A stretch of 64,000 bases of DNA from Rhipicephalus microplus (Eukaryota; Arthropoda; Arachnida; Ixodida; Ixodidae). The position numbers were made by a program, and so were the translations under genes. Each line of letters starts with the position of its first letter. The first letter of the stretch is position 1. Location of the stretch: NCBI RefSeq assembly GCF_043290135.1, contig NC_134702.1:74828417-74892416 (forward strand), in the 5' to 3' direction. This document shows positions 22,681-35,196 of the stretch, one piece after another. Below the pieces are notes generated by a model. The model searched no databases. It was not told the DNA's origin and saw only the letters and a program-made list of their open reading frames with translations.

Positions 22681-25600
22681 GCTATCTTTCATGACTTTCA
22701 TTGTTCGTGGTTTTAAGGATCTTGTAAAACAACAGGAGATAATGAACATTGCGCACTCGCTCGGGATGGGCTTGTATTTTCTGCAAGAGATCAACTTTCG
22801 AACGCGGCACAACGTCATGACCTACCGTACTATGTAGATTTTCGGTTGAAGCCTTCTTCTCCTTAACGCAGATGAAGTCGCGTGGCGCCGGTGTTGTGTT
22901 TCTCAATCGGAGGTTCAGGCGGGGGGCGCATTGCCTCTTCGATGCAGAAGGCCGTGTTATTGCGGTGGACATGTAAATAAATGACAAGAATATTCGATTC
23001 ACCAACCTTTACGCACCCGTAAATAGGTCTCTTGTCAAAGACTTTTTTTGGAGGGGCTAGGTCGTTCCTGCTAAATTCAGCCCCGTGCGTGTTGTTAGGT
23101 GATTTTAACTGCGTTCTTGATTCAATTAGAGATGTCCGAGACCCTAGTCAAGGATGAAGCACATTCCATTCGAAAGAGCTGCAGAAAATATGTAGAGAGT
23201 TCAAGCTGGTCCCTGCACGGACAACGCTTCACGGGAACACCTTTGGAGCCATGCGCGCTCAGGGAACGTCCCAGAGCAGGATTGACAGAGTCTACATCCC
23301 TAACAAGCTCGTTGCGAGTTTAGAGACATGCGATGGCATTTCTTTAACGTCTGGGCAACGCAAGCTCAGCGACCACATGCCAGTGCTGTTCTTCTTGAAG
23401 GCCCAGCTTGGAAGGCATTGCTCCAACTTGTGGCGAATGGATTCATCAATTCTGAATGATGAAGTTTCGGTATCTGAATTGCACATGAATATCTATGCGC
23501 CTTTGGAAGACACGCCGCATATTATGCTGACAGCATGGGATCTCTCGAAGGCCAGATGGCGTGTGATTGTGCAGAAGGCAGGGAAAATGCGCCATTCACG
23601 TCTAACATCACAAATGAATGAAACATTGAGGCGTAATCAAATCGTTGAGCGCGCAGGTAATTTAACCGGCGCAATGGAAGAGCACATTGGAGCAAAAAAG
23701 CTAAATACGACCTCTTGTTGAGGGCAAGGTCCGGGGCTTTTAAACGCGCAGAGGAACTGCTCCTGCCTACGGATGAACTAGTTAACGTGGCATACACACA
23801 GCGAGTAGGGGTAAAGAAAAACCACCCCAGTATTATCGGCGCAGCACAGACGGAGTGTGGGAGCATCGTAACAGGTGTCAAATTAATCGAGCAGGTTTTT
23901 GGGCGCATTTTCAAAGGCTCTACTCTGCAGACCATCGCTTCAAAGACAGCAACCAGCATTCAAGAATCGCAGACCTCTCTGAAGGCTTGCCTACGCTGTG
24001 TGCTGAGGCGTCTGATATGCTCTGCGCTGAGGTGACAAAAGTTGAAGTTTGGCAAGAACTGAGGAAAATGAACACTACCATGGCTCCAGTTGGAAACAGA
24101 ATACTGACAGGGTTTTATATAACTTTCTTCCACGTCCTAGTCTACGCACTTACTGAGATGGTTAACGGGTTCATTGTTGATGGGTGAAAGCCGAGGTCTT
24201 TCAGTGAGGGCCGTGTAGTCTTGCTGCCAAAGGAGGGCATAGATCCCGATGATCCACGGTCGTGGGGGCCGATTACCCTCCTTAACACGGACTACAAACT
24301 TGTAGCTACGATCCTTGGCTTGAGACTAGAACCGTTTTTGCCCGATATAGTGTCACCCAAGCAAACGTGTGCAGTGCCAGGTAGATCGATTTTTCAAACG
24401 ATTACTCTGATAAGAGATTTGTTCTACTATGCCAACGCCAAAAGCGTTACCGGTGCTTTCGTGTCGTTGGATCAAGCTAAGGCCTTAGACAGGGTCAAAC
24501 ATGACTACCTATACTGCGTACTTAGAATGTTTAATTTGCCTGAGCAGTGCGTCTGCTGTATAAAGCTTCTATACACCAACATATTACCAGCTGACTCCTC
24601 ATCAATGGCGTGGAGACAACAAGCTTTCCAGTAACAAGAGGCGTTCGCCAGGGATGCCCAATCACACCGGTGCTCTTTGTTCTTTCCATAGATCCTCTCC
24701 TTAGGAAAGTGGCAAAGTGCCCTAATATTCAGGGCTTTCCATTGACAGGTCTGGGGTCGGTTAGCATCAGCGCTTATGTGGATGACATCTCTGTGTTCGT
24801 GCAAAACCAAGCCAGTCACCACACTTTCTTGGAGCTGTTTGAAGAGTATGTCAGTTTATCGGGTGCTTTCCTGAATGCAGAGAAAAGCAAAGCCCTTCGT
24901 TTCGGTAGCTTCCACGGCTCTTTGCCGGGTGGTATTCAATACGTGGATGCCGTAAAAGTCCTCGGGGTATACTTTCAAGGCGGGGAGGTGGCCAAAAGAA
25001 ATTGGGAAGACGCCGTACATTGAGCTACGCAGGTCCTTGCTGTGCCACTGACTTCAATTTTTCACTTGACGCCAGAGTGATGGTGGTGAAAACCAAAGCA
25101 TTCGCACATGCTTTTTATGTCGGGTACATTGCACTCATACCCAAACTTCTTGCGAGCCACTGAGCGTCATTGGTTGGAGCCTTCCTAGGGGACGGGAAGA
25201 CACCAAAAGTTCAACAAAAGTTCCTGAAGCTCCCAAAAAGTTGTGGAGGACTCAGTCTGCCAGATGTTGCGACATTCACAAAGGCACTTGCAGCTAAACA
25301 GTTCACAAATTGTTTCAGGACAATGACTATCCTGGCCGTAGCTTATTGTTATATTGGCCCGGAACTCTTGGAGCCGCATTCACGTCGGAAAGGTACTGGG
25401 GACCTCAAGCAGAACAGCCACATGCCTTTTATAAGGCAGCAGAGGGCCTCAAGCGTTCGGTTGACGGTGACGCCACCGAAGAATACTTTGCAAAGCTCTA
25501 ACCCGCACGCATTAGTGAAATGTTAATCAGTCGCTCGATTACTAACGAGGTAAAACAGAGATGGAGGCCCAGCAAGTGGAAGAAATGGCGGAAAACCCAC

Positions 25601-26318
25601 GTACCGGAAATAGTTAGAGATTTGATTAGCTGCGGCAATGGGACGCATTGCCCACTCGTCAGAGACTCAAAGTGGGGCGTCGTTTCCAATGACCACTGCC
25701 CCAACTGCGGGACAAGAGAAACGATCCGTTACACGATGTTTGAATGCGTACCGGCCAAAGGCGTGTGGCTCGTCGTGCGTCGTCGATTCGGAGTGTCAAT
25801 TCCTTCGAGCCAACAGCGCAGAAGGGGCTCATTTGAACAACTCGTACTGTGTGTCACAATGTTCGTCCTGTGGCGTTGCCTCGGTATGGCCGAAGCACGG
25901 TGACAACCCCAACGAGCTGCATACCCAGCGTTACAGAAGATTAAAATGATCATTGTTCGGTAACTTACCGAACGGATTGAAACTCAGGGTGAAGAAGCCT
26001 CATCAGAAGGTGGCATACACGTTTTTTTTGAGTTCGGAATAGGAATATTGAATTTTTTAAACTGCTGTTTCAACTCAAAAAATGGAAAGAAAAATTTGCT
26101 TTTCGCACGTAATATGTGAATCTGTTTCAACTTAGTGCTTTTTGCGTTACTTTTTCTCCTTTTTTTCTTGAGAGATAGTGATCTGTGAAAATATTTAAGT
26201 GCTGTTTGTTACATGCTCTTTATGTTCTCTTGTTTGTACCCGCCACTGAAGTGATTTTGTTACACAAGACAGTTGTACTCACCTGAAATGTTGTTACCGG
26301 TTTGCAATAAACTTCCCT
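22681..26318 (+). pseudogene. L1-Tx1-like LINE ORF2 (endonuclease, reverse transcriptase, zinc knuckle), decayed
   Basis: Plus-strand reading gives an apurinic-type endonuclease from its start (GLYFLQEINFR near 22770) through NLYAPVN (23000), VGDFNCVLD (23095) and SRIDRVYIP / LSDHMPVLF (23275-23390). The reverse transcriptase follows: WGPITLLNTDYKLVATI (24257), QTCAVPGRSIFQ (24362), SLDQAKALDRV (24464), RGVRQGCPITPVLF (24637) and the catalytic YVDD at 24775-24786. A C-terminal CPNCGTRETIRYTMFEC (about 25697-25747) is a CCHC knuckle whose His is replaced by Tyr. 'QTxxVPGRSI' points to the L1-Tx1 group. The frame is broken by many stops and frameshifts. No ORF1 is present, so the copy is 5' truncated near the endonuclease start. 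The 3' untranslated part ends near AATAAA at 26308. Confidence 0.8.
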
Positions 26319-26729
26319 GTCTTAATCGTTAAATGGTGATACTTTATCATGCCCCTAGTAAGACGGCCGCCGCCGCCATTTTGCTATAGGCATGGCTTCA
26401 CTCCTGAAAATAATTTCCACTGCAGCAATTTTTTAAATCTTCCTTGGTAGAACCACGCCATGCGAATTCGGTTGAAAAACTGGACCCGGTACCTATATTC
26501 ATGTATGTCTGAACATAAATGACAAATCATGCAACGTCATTCACGTGAAAGGAAGCTGGTGTGATTGCAGTAGACACATAAGTTGAGTGTTTCAACCACT
26601 ACTGCAGAAATTAGGCATTATAACCACGGCCTTTCAAGTTTTTACGAAGGCTCAGCCCAGGGTACTTCGATCTTGAAATACACACAATAAAATATTCATT
26701 CCTGTTGCAATATCAATCAAGAAGGCCTA
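26319..26729. other. unique DNA
   Basis: No gene recognised. A short GC-rich patch (ggccgccgccgccatttt) lies near 26365. Confidence 0.4.
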
Positions 26730-27060
26730 GCTAATCAAACTTTGTTGGCTCCTATGATCGAAATTTCGATACAATGCGTCTCAAAACTGCTAGTAATACA
26801 GGTCTAGGAGTAGGAAAAATTTGATAACCGATTGTCTTCGCGTCATAAGAAACTCCGCTATCCTCAACGACTCGGTGTATGCAGCTTGCTGACAAGTCAA
26901 ACCGGCTTGCCAAGTCTGGTCTGCAGGACTTTTTTGCTGCGTACCGGTGGAGCCGGACTACACGTACCCGAAAATGAAAAAAAAAACACTGCTCTAGATT
27001 ACAGTGCGCTGTAAGCAACGAGCTCTTAATGAATTGCGTTCTTATGCAGGCATTCTTCAA
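26730..27060 (-). pseudogene. possible transposase helix-turn-helix fragment
   Basis: The minus-strand frame contains DLASRFDLSASCIHRVVEDS. This resembles the 'LAxRFgvSxSxVSRi' helix-turn-helix that precedes the nuclease in IS4/Harbinger-type DDE transposases. A few residues later it has GYQIFPTP, loosely like the 'xwP' that follows in that family. Only about 100 codons are open and no catalytic residues are seen. This is weak evidence of an old transposase fragment. Confidence 0.3.
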
Positions 27061-28196
27061 TGAAAAAAGAGGGAGAGGGAGGTGTAAATAACCAGATCAA
27101 TCACTAGGTATGCGGCAGATTTCGCTGGAACTCCTCCAGGTGTGCTCAAAGAACACATAGACGAGGCAGCAAACTCTCCGATCAACTCCTTGGCCACAGG
27201 CCCCGCCAACCCAAAGTGCCTTCGAAACTACCTCTTCCCCCTCCTTGCCCCCCCCCCCCCCAAAAAACGAGAAGTCTACACCGTATTGAAACTAGAGTAT
27301 GAAGTTTTTTTTTTTACCTGATGGTCCGAGTACTGCTGAACGATTTACAGAATGAATTCGATGACTTGGGGCCTCTTCGCAGGAATGCACAACATCTTGT
27401 CGAATTCCCGCTCATAAGTGCAAGCTTCAGCGCTGCTATGACTGTCTAAGGAATCACTTTTGCCGGAATACGAGCTTCCCGACTCGGAGCTGTCGTTGTC
27501 GAGTAGCAGAAGCAATGCCACATGATTCACCAAAATAGTCTCGCTGTACATGTCATCCGTCATCGCAACTCGTAAGTGATCAGAGGCGCTGTTGCGCTCC
27601 CAAGGAATCGTGTTAAAGGAAATGTGGAGTTCTGATCCACTCCACCCATTCTGGTGGAGCAGCTTTTCCTGCTTCACGGAGCGACTCTCTCTTCGAACCC
27701 ACTCTGACTCTCTCATTGGAACTCTTGACTCTCGCCCTCACTCTGCTATTTGAACACACTTGCTCTGAAAGAAGCAGAGGAACTTGCTCCGGTTCCATCA
27801 TTGAAATACCACAAAAAGAAATTCGTCTTGCTGCAAATGGTCGTGGAACAAGCCATTGTCTACGAAGGCAGCACAAATTTTTTATCAGTTTCACTGCTCT
27901 GAAGTAATAAAAAAAATATCACCTCCGTCCCATCAGCATTTCTGGTGATTTACACAACACTGCTGGACATTCACTCTCGGGACGGGATGGCGGCCAATAT
28001 TTAGGGGCGAAGGTCCTTATAGTCTAACCTTGCAACTAGTCACGCGTAACCGAGAGAAGAACAGACGAGAACGAAAAGAAGGCAAAAAATTACCATTTCT
28101 CGTGTCACTTTCGAGATGGCGTTACTCTGCCGCTACTCATCGAAGTGCCGCTACTCTCCAATTGGTTGCTGAGCACGCTTTGCCAACGAGTGCCTC
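27061..28196. other. unassigned DNA with acidic/Ser-rich minus-strand frame
   Basis: A minus-strand frame (27345-27716, 123 codons) has ALLLLLDNDSSESGSSYSGK and no domain I know. It might be the N-terminal exon of the transposase fragment at 26730-27060, but that is a guess. Its C-run (27245-27262) and T-run (27305-27316) flank a promoter-like patch. 27660-27760 is rich in ACTCT/GACTCT repeats. Confidence 0.3.
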
Positions 28197-28209
28197 TCAG
28201 TTTCTTGGA

Positions 28210-28452
28210 GCCCCGCCGCGGTGGTCTAGCGGCTAAGGTACTCGGCTGCTGACCCGCACGCAGGTCGCGGGTTCAAATCCCGGCTGCGGCGGCTGCATTT
28301 CCGATGGAGGCGGAAATGTTGTAGGCCCGTGTGCTCAGATTTGGGTGCACGTTAAAGAACCCCAGGTGGTCTAAATTTCCGGAGCCCTCCACTACGGAGT
28401 CTCTCATAATCATATGGTGGTTTTGGGACGTTAAACCCCACATATCAATCAA
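28210..28452 (+). repeat. Ruka-like SINE
   Basis: The copy is full length with A and B boxes and an (ATCA)n tail. It has a perfect 13-bp duplication TCAGTTTCTTGGA at 28197-28209 and 28453-28465. A 4-bp insertion (cgca) sits in the tRNA-like part near 28259. Confidence 0.9.
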
Positions 28453-28465
28453 TCAGTTTCTTGGA

Positions 28466-29585
28466 AAGTCACTGTGCGTGGCGGATCGTTGGTGGGCCAT
28501 GGAGACTGAGCAGTGCGGAGACTGAGCACTGCGGCGGGCACGAAGAAGACGCTTGTGCTCGGCTTCCTTGGCTCGCGTCTCGTCGGTGTTATTTGCACAC
28601 CGTCTGCATTCTCGAACGCGATCAGAAGCATGGACGCATGCACAGACGGACGGATGAACGCTTCGCCTAGTTCATCATCATTCACTCCGTGAATATGCTG
28701 TCATTTTTTTGTGTTTTATTTACCACCTAAGCAGGAAAAATGAACTACCCAATTTGTAAGAATGGACAACCTAGCAAACGTTTCCAAGAAATTTGTAGGC
28801 CAGCTAACAAAATAACTATGCAATAAATGATAGTTTGTTTGCTTGTTACAAAAGAAAAAACGTCTGGCATGACCGTTGGCGCACCTGTATGCGTAGTGAT
28901 TGCAATGATATCTAATTTGGCTGTGAAAGCGACCATACACCTGAAAACTTCGCATACCGAGGTCACAGGTTTGGTCCCTCCCTGCAAGGAGCAAGTTGCA
29001 TTTTAGTTCACATTACTTTCTTCACATGTGCGCATACCACAATTATTACAACGCTTTCGAGCAGTACAAGTCACGTTTTGTATATGTTCATTATCTGCTG
29101 ATCTTTATTACTGTCGTGTTAAATAATAAAAAGAGCTCTCGAAAAATTCATTTTTTTTATTTAACTTTACTGTTTTACATTACGAACATCTGTACCGCGA
29201 ACACACCGCATACACACAGGTACACGTCAAATAACAATTTACGTCAGAGTGAAAGCTCAATGTATGGCAACATCTAAAACGACAATATAATCATCAACAA
29301 TGCCCCACTGACCGATAAATTGAGGTATATACGCATAAATGCATGTGCCGCAGCAGGAAAATCTCAAAACGAAGCCGATGACGTCAACGAACCGCCTACA
29401 ATGAATCACTTAAAATCGAACTTCCTGCGCTTTTAAAAAACCTTCCGAGCATCGAGATGTATTAAAATGCTGCTGGTTGGTTTCTGTTTGATTCATGGAA
29501 AAATAAAGCGCCGGATATTACTATGGGAAAAGGTGCGAAGGGTTGAAAAATTAAATTTTTGCGTGGTTAAACTGGACAGGTCGTT
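28466..29585. other. unassigned DNA, possible remnant of the second SINE family
   Basis: 28900-29025 includes a B-box-like GGTTTGGTCCCT (about 28970) followed by 'caagttgca' and 'ttactttcttcac', faintly like the tail of the tRNA-like SINE at 4930-5440. The evidence is weak. The rest is AT-rich with no gene. Confidence 0.3.
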
Positions 29586-30080
29586 ATCGATATTATCGAT
29601 AATCGATATTAGAGTACGCCTGCCAACTATGGGATCCATCAGAAGCTAGTCTCATTTCTCAAATAGAAGGTATCCAAAACAGAGTAGCCAGGTACGTACT
29701 AGGCAGGTAACGTAGAATGGACAGTGTCGCAATGACGAAAAAGAATTGAATTGGGAATTGTCGCCTTCACGAAGGCGGAAGTTCAGGCTAAAACTGTCTT
29801 CTAAAACATATAACAAGCTAGGCATAAACAAAGATAATTATCTAAATACACCTTTATATGTTTCTATGCGTAATGATTACAAACACAAAATCCATTTTTA
29901 CCGGCCCAGGACGTGCATCTTTGCGAATTCTTTTTTTCCGAAGTGTGTACCCGAATGGAACAAGCTCTCTGAAGAACAAGTCTGTTGTGTAAATGAAGAT
30001 CTATTTATCTCTGTTGTAAACCGCCCCGCTGTAATGCCCAAGGGCGATGCGGTGTAACTCTTGAATAAAGAAAAAAAGTA
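29586..30080 (+). pseudogene. CR1-like LINE, 3' end fragment
   Basis: Plus-strand frames encode the extreme C-terminus of a CR1/Jockey-superfamily reverse transcriptase. ISQIEGIQNRVARYVLGR (about 29655-29710) matches the 'IExVQrraxRfi' thumb. NSFFPKCVPEWNKLSEE (about 29925-29970) matches the terminal 'SFFPxtixeWNxLp'. A frameshift separates them. AATAAA at 30064 and an A-rich run mark the 3' end. Everything 5' of the C-terminal region is missing. Confidence 0.75.
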
Positions 30081-30298
30081 GTGGTCGTGTTTACGTCTTG
30101 GGCGCCCATCTTTTCACTTCTTAGTCCGCTTTCAACTTGGACTAACAGTAGTAATTAAACTAATTTGTTTCTGCTTTCTCACGCGAAACGCCTTTTTCCG
30201 TCGGTTGTTGGAGAAACACCTTAGGCTAGTTATCGGTGGTTTAGCACTCGTATCTTCTGAATGCGAAGAATTTCTCAGCGAACTTCGGCGAATTTGAG

Positions 30299-30449
<151 letters not shown>

Positions 30450-30656
30450 GCCTACGACGTTTAGCTCTCCTGGTCGTTTCGATAAAGGTATCGATACCAA
30501 ACTTGGTATAGCATAACATGACTGTATGAAAAACAAATTTGACTACCCATAACAGGAAAAACATGACATGTATGTCATGAATGACATGATTTACATTTCT
30601 TGGTCCTCCATCTCTTGCGGTGGTTTCGTTCACATGACACGTTTTGATTATTAGAA

Positions 30657-30881
30657 GGGTTTACGCCCCAAAACCACCATATGATTATGAGAGACGCCGT
30701 AAGTGGAGGGCTCCAGAAATTTTGACCACGTAGTGTTCTTTAACGTACACCAAAATTTGAGCACACGGGCCTACAACATTCCCGCCTCCATAAGAAATGC
30801 AGCCGCCGCCGCCGAGATTCGATCCCGCGATCTGCTGATCAGCAGCCGAGTACCTTAGTCAGTAGACCACCGCGGTGGGGC
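30657..30881 (-). repeat. Ruka-like SINE inside the left arm
   Basis: This minus-strand copy has body, B box and A box with several substitutions. It is flanked by an imperfect duplication (CACATGACACGTT / CGCATGGCATGTT). The paralogous unit at 31990-32010 reads 'gttcacatggcatgttgc' without the SINE, so it is an empty site. Confidence 0.85.
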
Positions 30882-32991
30882 TCGCATGGCATGTTGCAAA
30901 ACTGATATGGTATGGCATGATTGCATGGTGAACACAAGTGACAGACGTTAACATAAAAATCATAACATGCGTGTCATGTAACAACATGACTTCATGCCAC
31001 GCTCATGATGCGCTCGCGGGCATTTTGCTAGCTTCACTTATACCAAATTTGCTACTACGGGACGTGAATGGGTGACGAAGGTATGATACTGGTGCAAACA
31101 CGATCAACATAAGATGCGTGTCATGTCACAACATGACTACACGCTATGCTCATGATGTTCTCGTGGCCGTATCGCTGGCTTCACTACTATCAAACGCGGT
31201 ATTACGCGACGTGAACGGACGAAATAGGTAAATGACACAACGAAACATGATAATCACGACATGCTTGTTATGTAACAACATGACTACATATATCACTGAT
31301 GATGCGCTCGCAGCCGTTTCCCTAGCTTCAAATAAGCCAAACTTGGTATTACATGACGACAATGGATGACGAAGGTAATGTGACTGGTGCAAACATGATA
31401 ATCATGAGATGCTTGTTGTCTGAGAACATGGCTACATGCCAAATACATTTCGACGTGACGCGGTGCGCGTGCTCGCCGGCGTTCGTTTCGTCGCGTCACG
31501 CTGGCGTTGCTACGCCAGGCACCGCTCCTGCCATATACTCGCAGGCGCGCACCGCCCTGCGTTGCTTCGACGCATGCGCGTTTCAGCGCGTCCACCGTCC
31601 CTCTGTCACGAAAAGAGGGAGCCACAGTGTTGTCTAGGCAACGCATCGGCGCGAAATACAGGAAGTCGCATTTCGCGCCGGTTGCCGTCGGGCCGCGCTG
31701 ACGGACGCTTGTCGCGCTTGGCGTCAGACTGTAGAGTGCTCGCTATTAAATGCGAAGCATTTCTTAGCTAACTTCGGCGACCTTGAGCATAGCTTAGTGT
31801 CTATCTAGCCACGTACGACTTCTAGCTCTCCTGGCCATTTCGCTAATGGTGTTCATACCAAACTTAGTATGGCATAACATGACTGTATGAAGAACAAATT
31901 TGACTACTCATAACATAAAATTAAAACATGTATGTCATGAATGTCATGATTTACGTTTCATGCTCTTGCAGCTTTTGCGATGGTTTAGTTCACATGGCAT
32001 GTTGCAATACTGGTATGGTATGGCATGATTGCATAGCAAACACAAGCGATAGACCAAAACATGAAAACCAAGACATGCGTGTCATGTACCAACATGACTA
32101 CATGCCACGCTCATAATGTGCTCGTGCCTGTTTCGCTAGCTTCACTTATACGAAATTTGGTATTATAGTAAGTGAATGCACTACGAATGTATGTGACCGA
32201 TTCAAACGTGATAATCATGAGATGCGTGTCACGTAACAACATGAACACATGCCACGCTCAAGATGCGCTGGCGGCCGTTTTGCTAGCTTCACTTATACCA
32301 ACTTTGGTATTACGGGACGCGAATTGATGACGAAGGTATGATACTGGTGCAAAATAGAAACATGAGATGCATGTCATTTAACAACATGACTGCATGGCAC
32401 GCTCATGATGCGCTCGTGGCCGTTTCGCTTGCTTCACATGTACCAAGCTCGGTATTACGTGACGCGAACGGGCGACATATGTAAATGAGACAGCAAAACA
32501 TGATAATCACGACGTGTCATGTAAAAACATTACTACATTCCACACTGATGATGCGCTCGTGGCCATTTCACTAGCTTTACATATACCAAATTTGGTACTA
32601 CGTGACGCCAGTGGATGACGAAGGTACGTGACTGGTGAAAACATGATAATCATGAGATGCGTGTCATGTGAGAACATGGCTACATGCCACTGTCATGGTG
32701 CCAATACATTTCGACGTGACGCGGTGCACGTGCTCGCCGGTGTTCATTTCGTCACGTCACACCGGCGTTGCCATGCCAGGCGCCGGTCCTGCCATATACT
32801 CGCCGGCGCGCGCCACGCTGCCTTGCTTTGATGCATGCGCGTTTTAGCTGTCCGTCGTCCTTCCGTCACGAAAGCTGGGAGACGCAGTCATAGAGAAAGA
32901 AAAAGACAAGAGAGGACACTCCGCAAAACATTGCCTCAGGAAGTGCGTCACGACTGCGTAACGAACTAGTGCTCTCACCAAACGTCAGAGG

Positions 32992-34187
32992 ACGCAAGCG
33001 CAAAAAAAAAAAAAAACAGTTATCATCAATGCAACAGAATTGTTTTTACAAAATAATAAATATACGCCCTAATCTGGTATGTTCTTTATACATAAAAACA
33101 ATTTATTCAACGCACCTTACGCGATTATTTTTCTTCAGCCGTACTGTCATAAACACCATCCACCTAGCGACAAGCCCATGCATGACTGACAGCGGAAAGC
33201 TTTCGTCGCTTTCGTCAACGTCGACTGCGTTGGCGTTTATGTGCATGAGATAACAGGTGAGGCACGTTTTCAAGCGAAGCTTGTTGAATGACATGTTGTT
33301 AGGCTTGTTGGGTCATTTTTTCAGAAAACGGTTACACCTGCGCGAATAAGACACCATGCAACAAACATAGAAAGATGCACACACACACGTTGCGCTTCGT
33401 GTGTGCGAGTTTGTTTCTTACGTGGCGTCTCATTCACGCAGTTGTAACCTTTTTCTGAAGCTTGTAAGGACGGGGAGTTTCGCTAAAAAGAAAGTTTGCG
33501 GCTCTATGCGGCGGCTAGACGAGAACATTGTGCAACGTATGCAGTATAGCAAAGGCGGCACGGCATCAAGCCGAGACGACGCGTGCTGCGTCTGCCACGG
33601 ACGCGAGCGTCTGTGCGCTGAGCATACCTGGGCAGCTATTATAGGCTCGGTGGCTCGGTGCAAAATATTGAGAAATGTTCGCTGGGCCTCGCATGCTTGA
33701 CGACGCGTTTCCCGAAGGCTCGGAACACGAATAATTCTTGGTGTGCCGGAGGCAAATCTGGACTAGCCAAGTGGCCATCATCTTCGTTTCTTCGCTAGCC
33801 TTGTGCCACTAGTGCAAGCTGCCCACAAATTTTTTTGACGTTTCCTATATAATTTTATGGCACAAATTTCAACTACGATTTTTCTTCCCAATGTACTGCT
33901 GATATTGCGTACGCACAAAGGTGTTCTAAAGTTCCCAGGCCACGATACCATTGCATTACAAGAGATAGCGGCCTGGAAACTTCTGAAGATCTTTGTACGT
34001 GATCTTGACGTCTATCTTTGTAAGTCAGAGTTTTATGGGTCAGAGATGTATCACTGGTTTTGTATTGTGCATCGATTAGCTAATCATTCAAAGGGGTTTG
34101 CTGGTACACTTAAGACGTGCACATATCTTTTTCGTAATTTGACAGCGAAGCATCCACTTGCTAACATTTTCAGACCGCGCTGATGCT
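32992..34187. other. 5' region of the P-type transposon
   Basis: This is noncoding or unassigned DNA before the THAP exon, with an A-run at 33003-33016. An open frame at 33857-34183 has no recognised domain. Promoter and 5' untranslated exon are expected here but not located. Confidence 0.4.
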
Positions 34188-34608
34188 ATGCCATCCGGCG
34201 GTCCAAGCTACGGCAGCTACTGCTGTTTATCGTGGTGCTTCAACAATGGCAGAATCCACAAGAAGCCTGGGACGAGTTTCTTCCGCATACCACGGGACGG
34301 CAGGTGTGTTAAAGCTTTTGTATGCTTTGCATGTCTTTAGGCTTACTGTTCGTACTTGCTCAGTGAGGGTAACAATAAAAAATCAATATTTAAGCACTTC
34401 CCCTTTCAGCTGATAGTTCATTGCCAATGCAGGAGGAAAGCATGGATGCAATATGCTGGACGCGATGATCTCCTGAGTAAGCCGGCCAGCCTATTGTACG
34501 CAACGTACAGGGTTTGTAGCGATCATTTTACTTCTCAAAGTTTCATGGACCCTGGGCGCACAAGGCTTACAAGAATGGCTGTTCCCAGTGTGCAACCAGC
34601 TGCACCAT
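34188..34608 (+). CDS. THAP DNA-binding domain of the P-type transposase (two exons)
   Basis: Exon 1 (34188-34303, ATG at 34188) and exon 2 (34433-34608) join through GT-AG signals in phase 2 to give a whole THAP zinc finger of about 90 residues. Cys residues lie at the N-terminus (SYCCLSWC); NPGxSFFRIP-type sequence follows as GTSFFRIPRDGR; then KAWMQYAGRDDLL, CSDHF carrying the second Cys/His pair, and the closing AVPSV box. THAP domains of P transposases bind the element's subterminal DNA. The first exon's open frame runs further upstream, but MPSGG is the natural THAP start. The join to the next exon (about 35197) would create a stop in the simplest model, so the downstream junction is unresolved or damaged. 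Confidence 0.85.
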
Positions 34609-35196
34609 GTAAGTGAATGACTGAAACTCAAATATGTGCAATAGCAGCCACTTGTATTGAATCAGCGGCGACAGTTAACCGCGAAGATCTTTGTAGCCGA
34701 TGGAGAAACCTCACTATAGAAGTAACACTTGGAAAGTCTTAAATTTTGTGAATTGTGGGTTATTACCTTCCTAACAGCAGCTTTACATTTCTGTCATTTT
34801 TTGATGCTCTTGACCTGCGCAACTTGTTTTGAAAGACTTTAAAGGGCTATTTCACGTCATCTTCAAGCCTGAGTGCACATGTACATATACCTTTCATTAG
34901 TGAAAGCTGGCACTGTTGATAATTCCAAAAATCACAAATTACTTGTTTCCTAGTTGGTGCCTTCTCTTTTCTTCCACGTTCGACCAATTTACGCGTTTGA
35001 AAGAGCTGTTTAAGTTTCTCCATGCTACAAGCTTTGTAACGTGTACCTACTGCAAATATATGCAGGTTCTTTGAGCGTCGCTTCAAATAGTGACTGTGAC
35101 ATGACTGCAGAAGCTGCACTGCAAGGTGCGGATGAGCTTCAGTTTGTGTTATTTTAAGCCTCTTACTGACACATTGTCATAATTTCATTTCTTCAG

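Noticed and set aside
22681..26318. LTR retrotransposon or retrovirus
   Set aside because: No LTRs, protease or integrase motifs; the endonuclease and RT order is that of a LINE.
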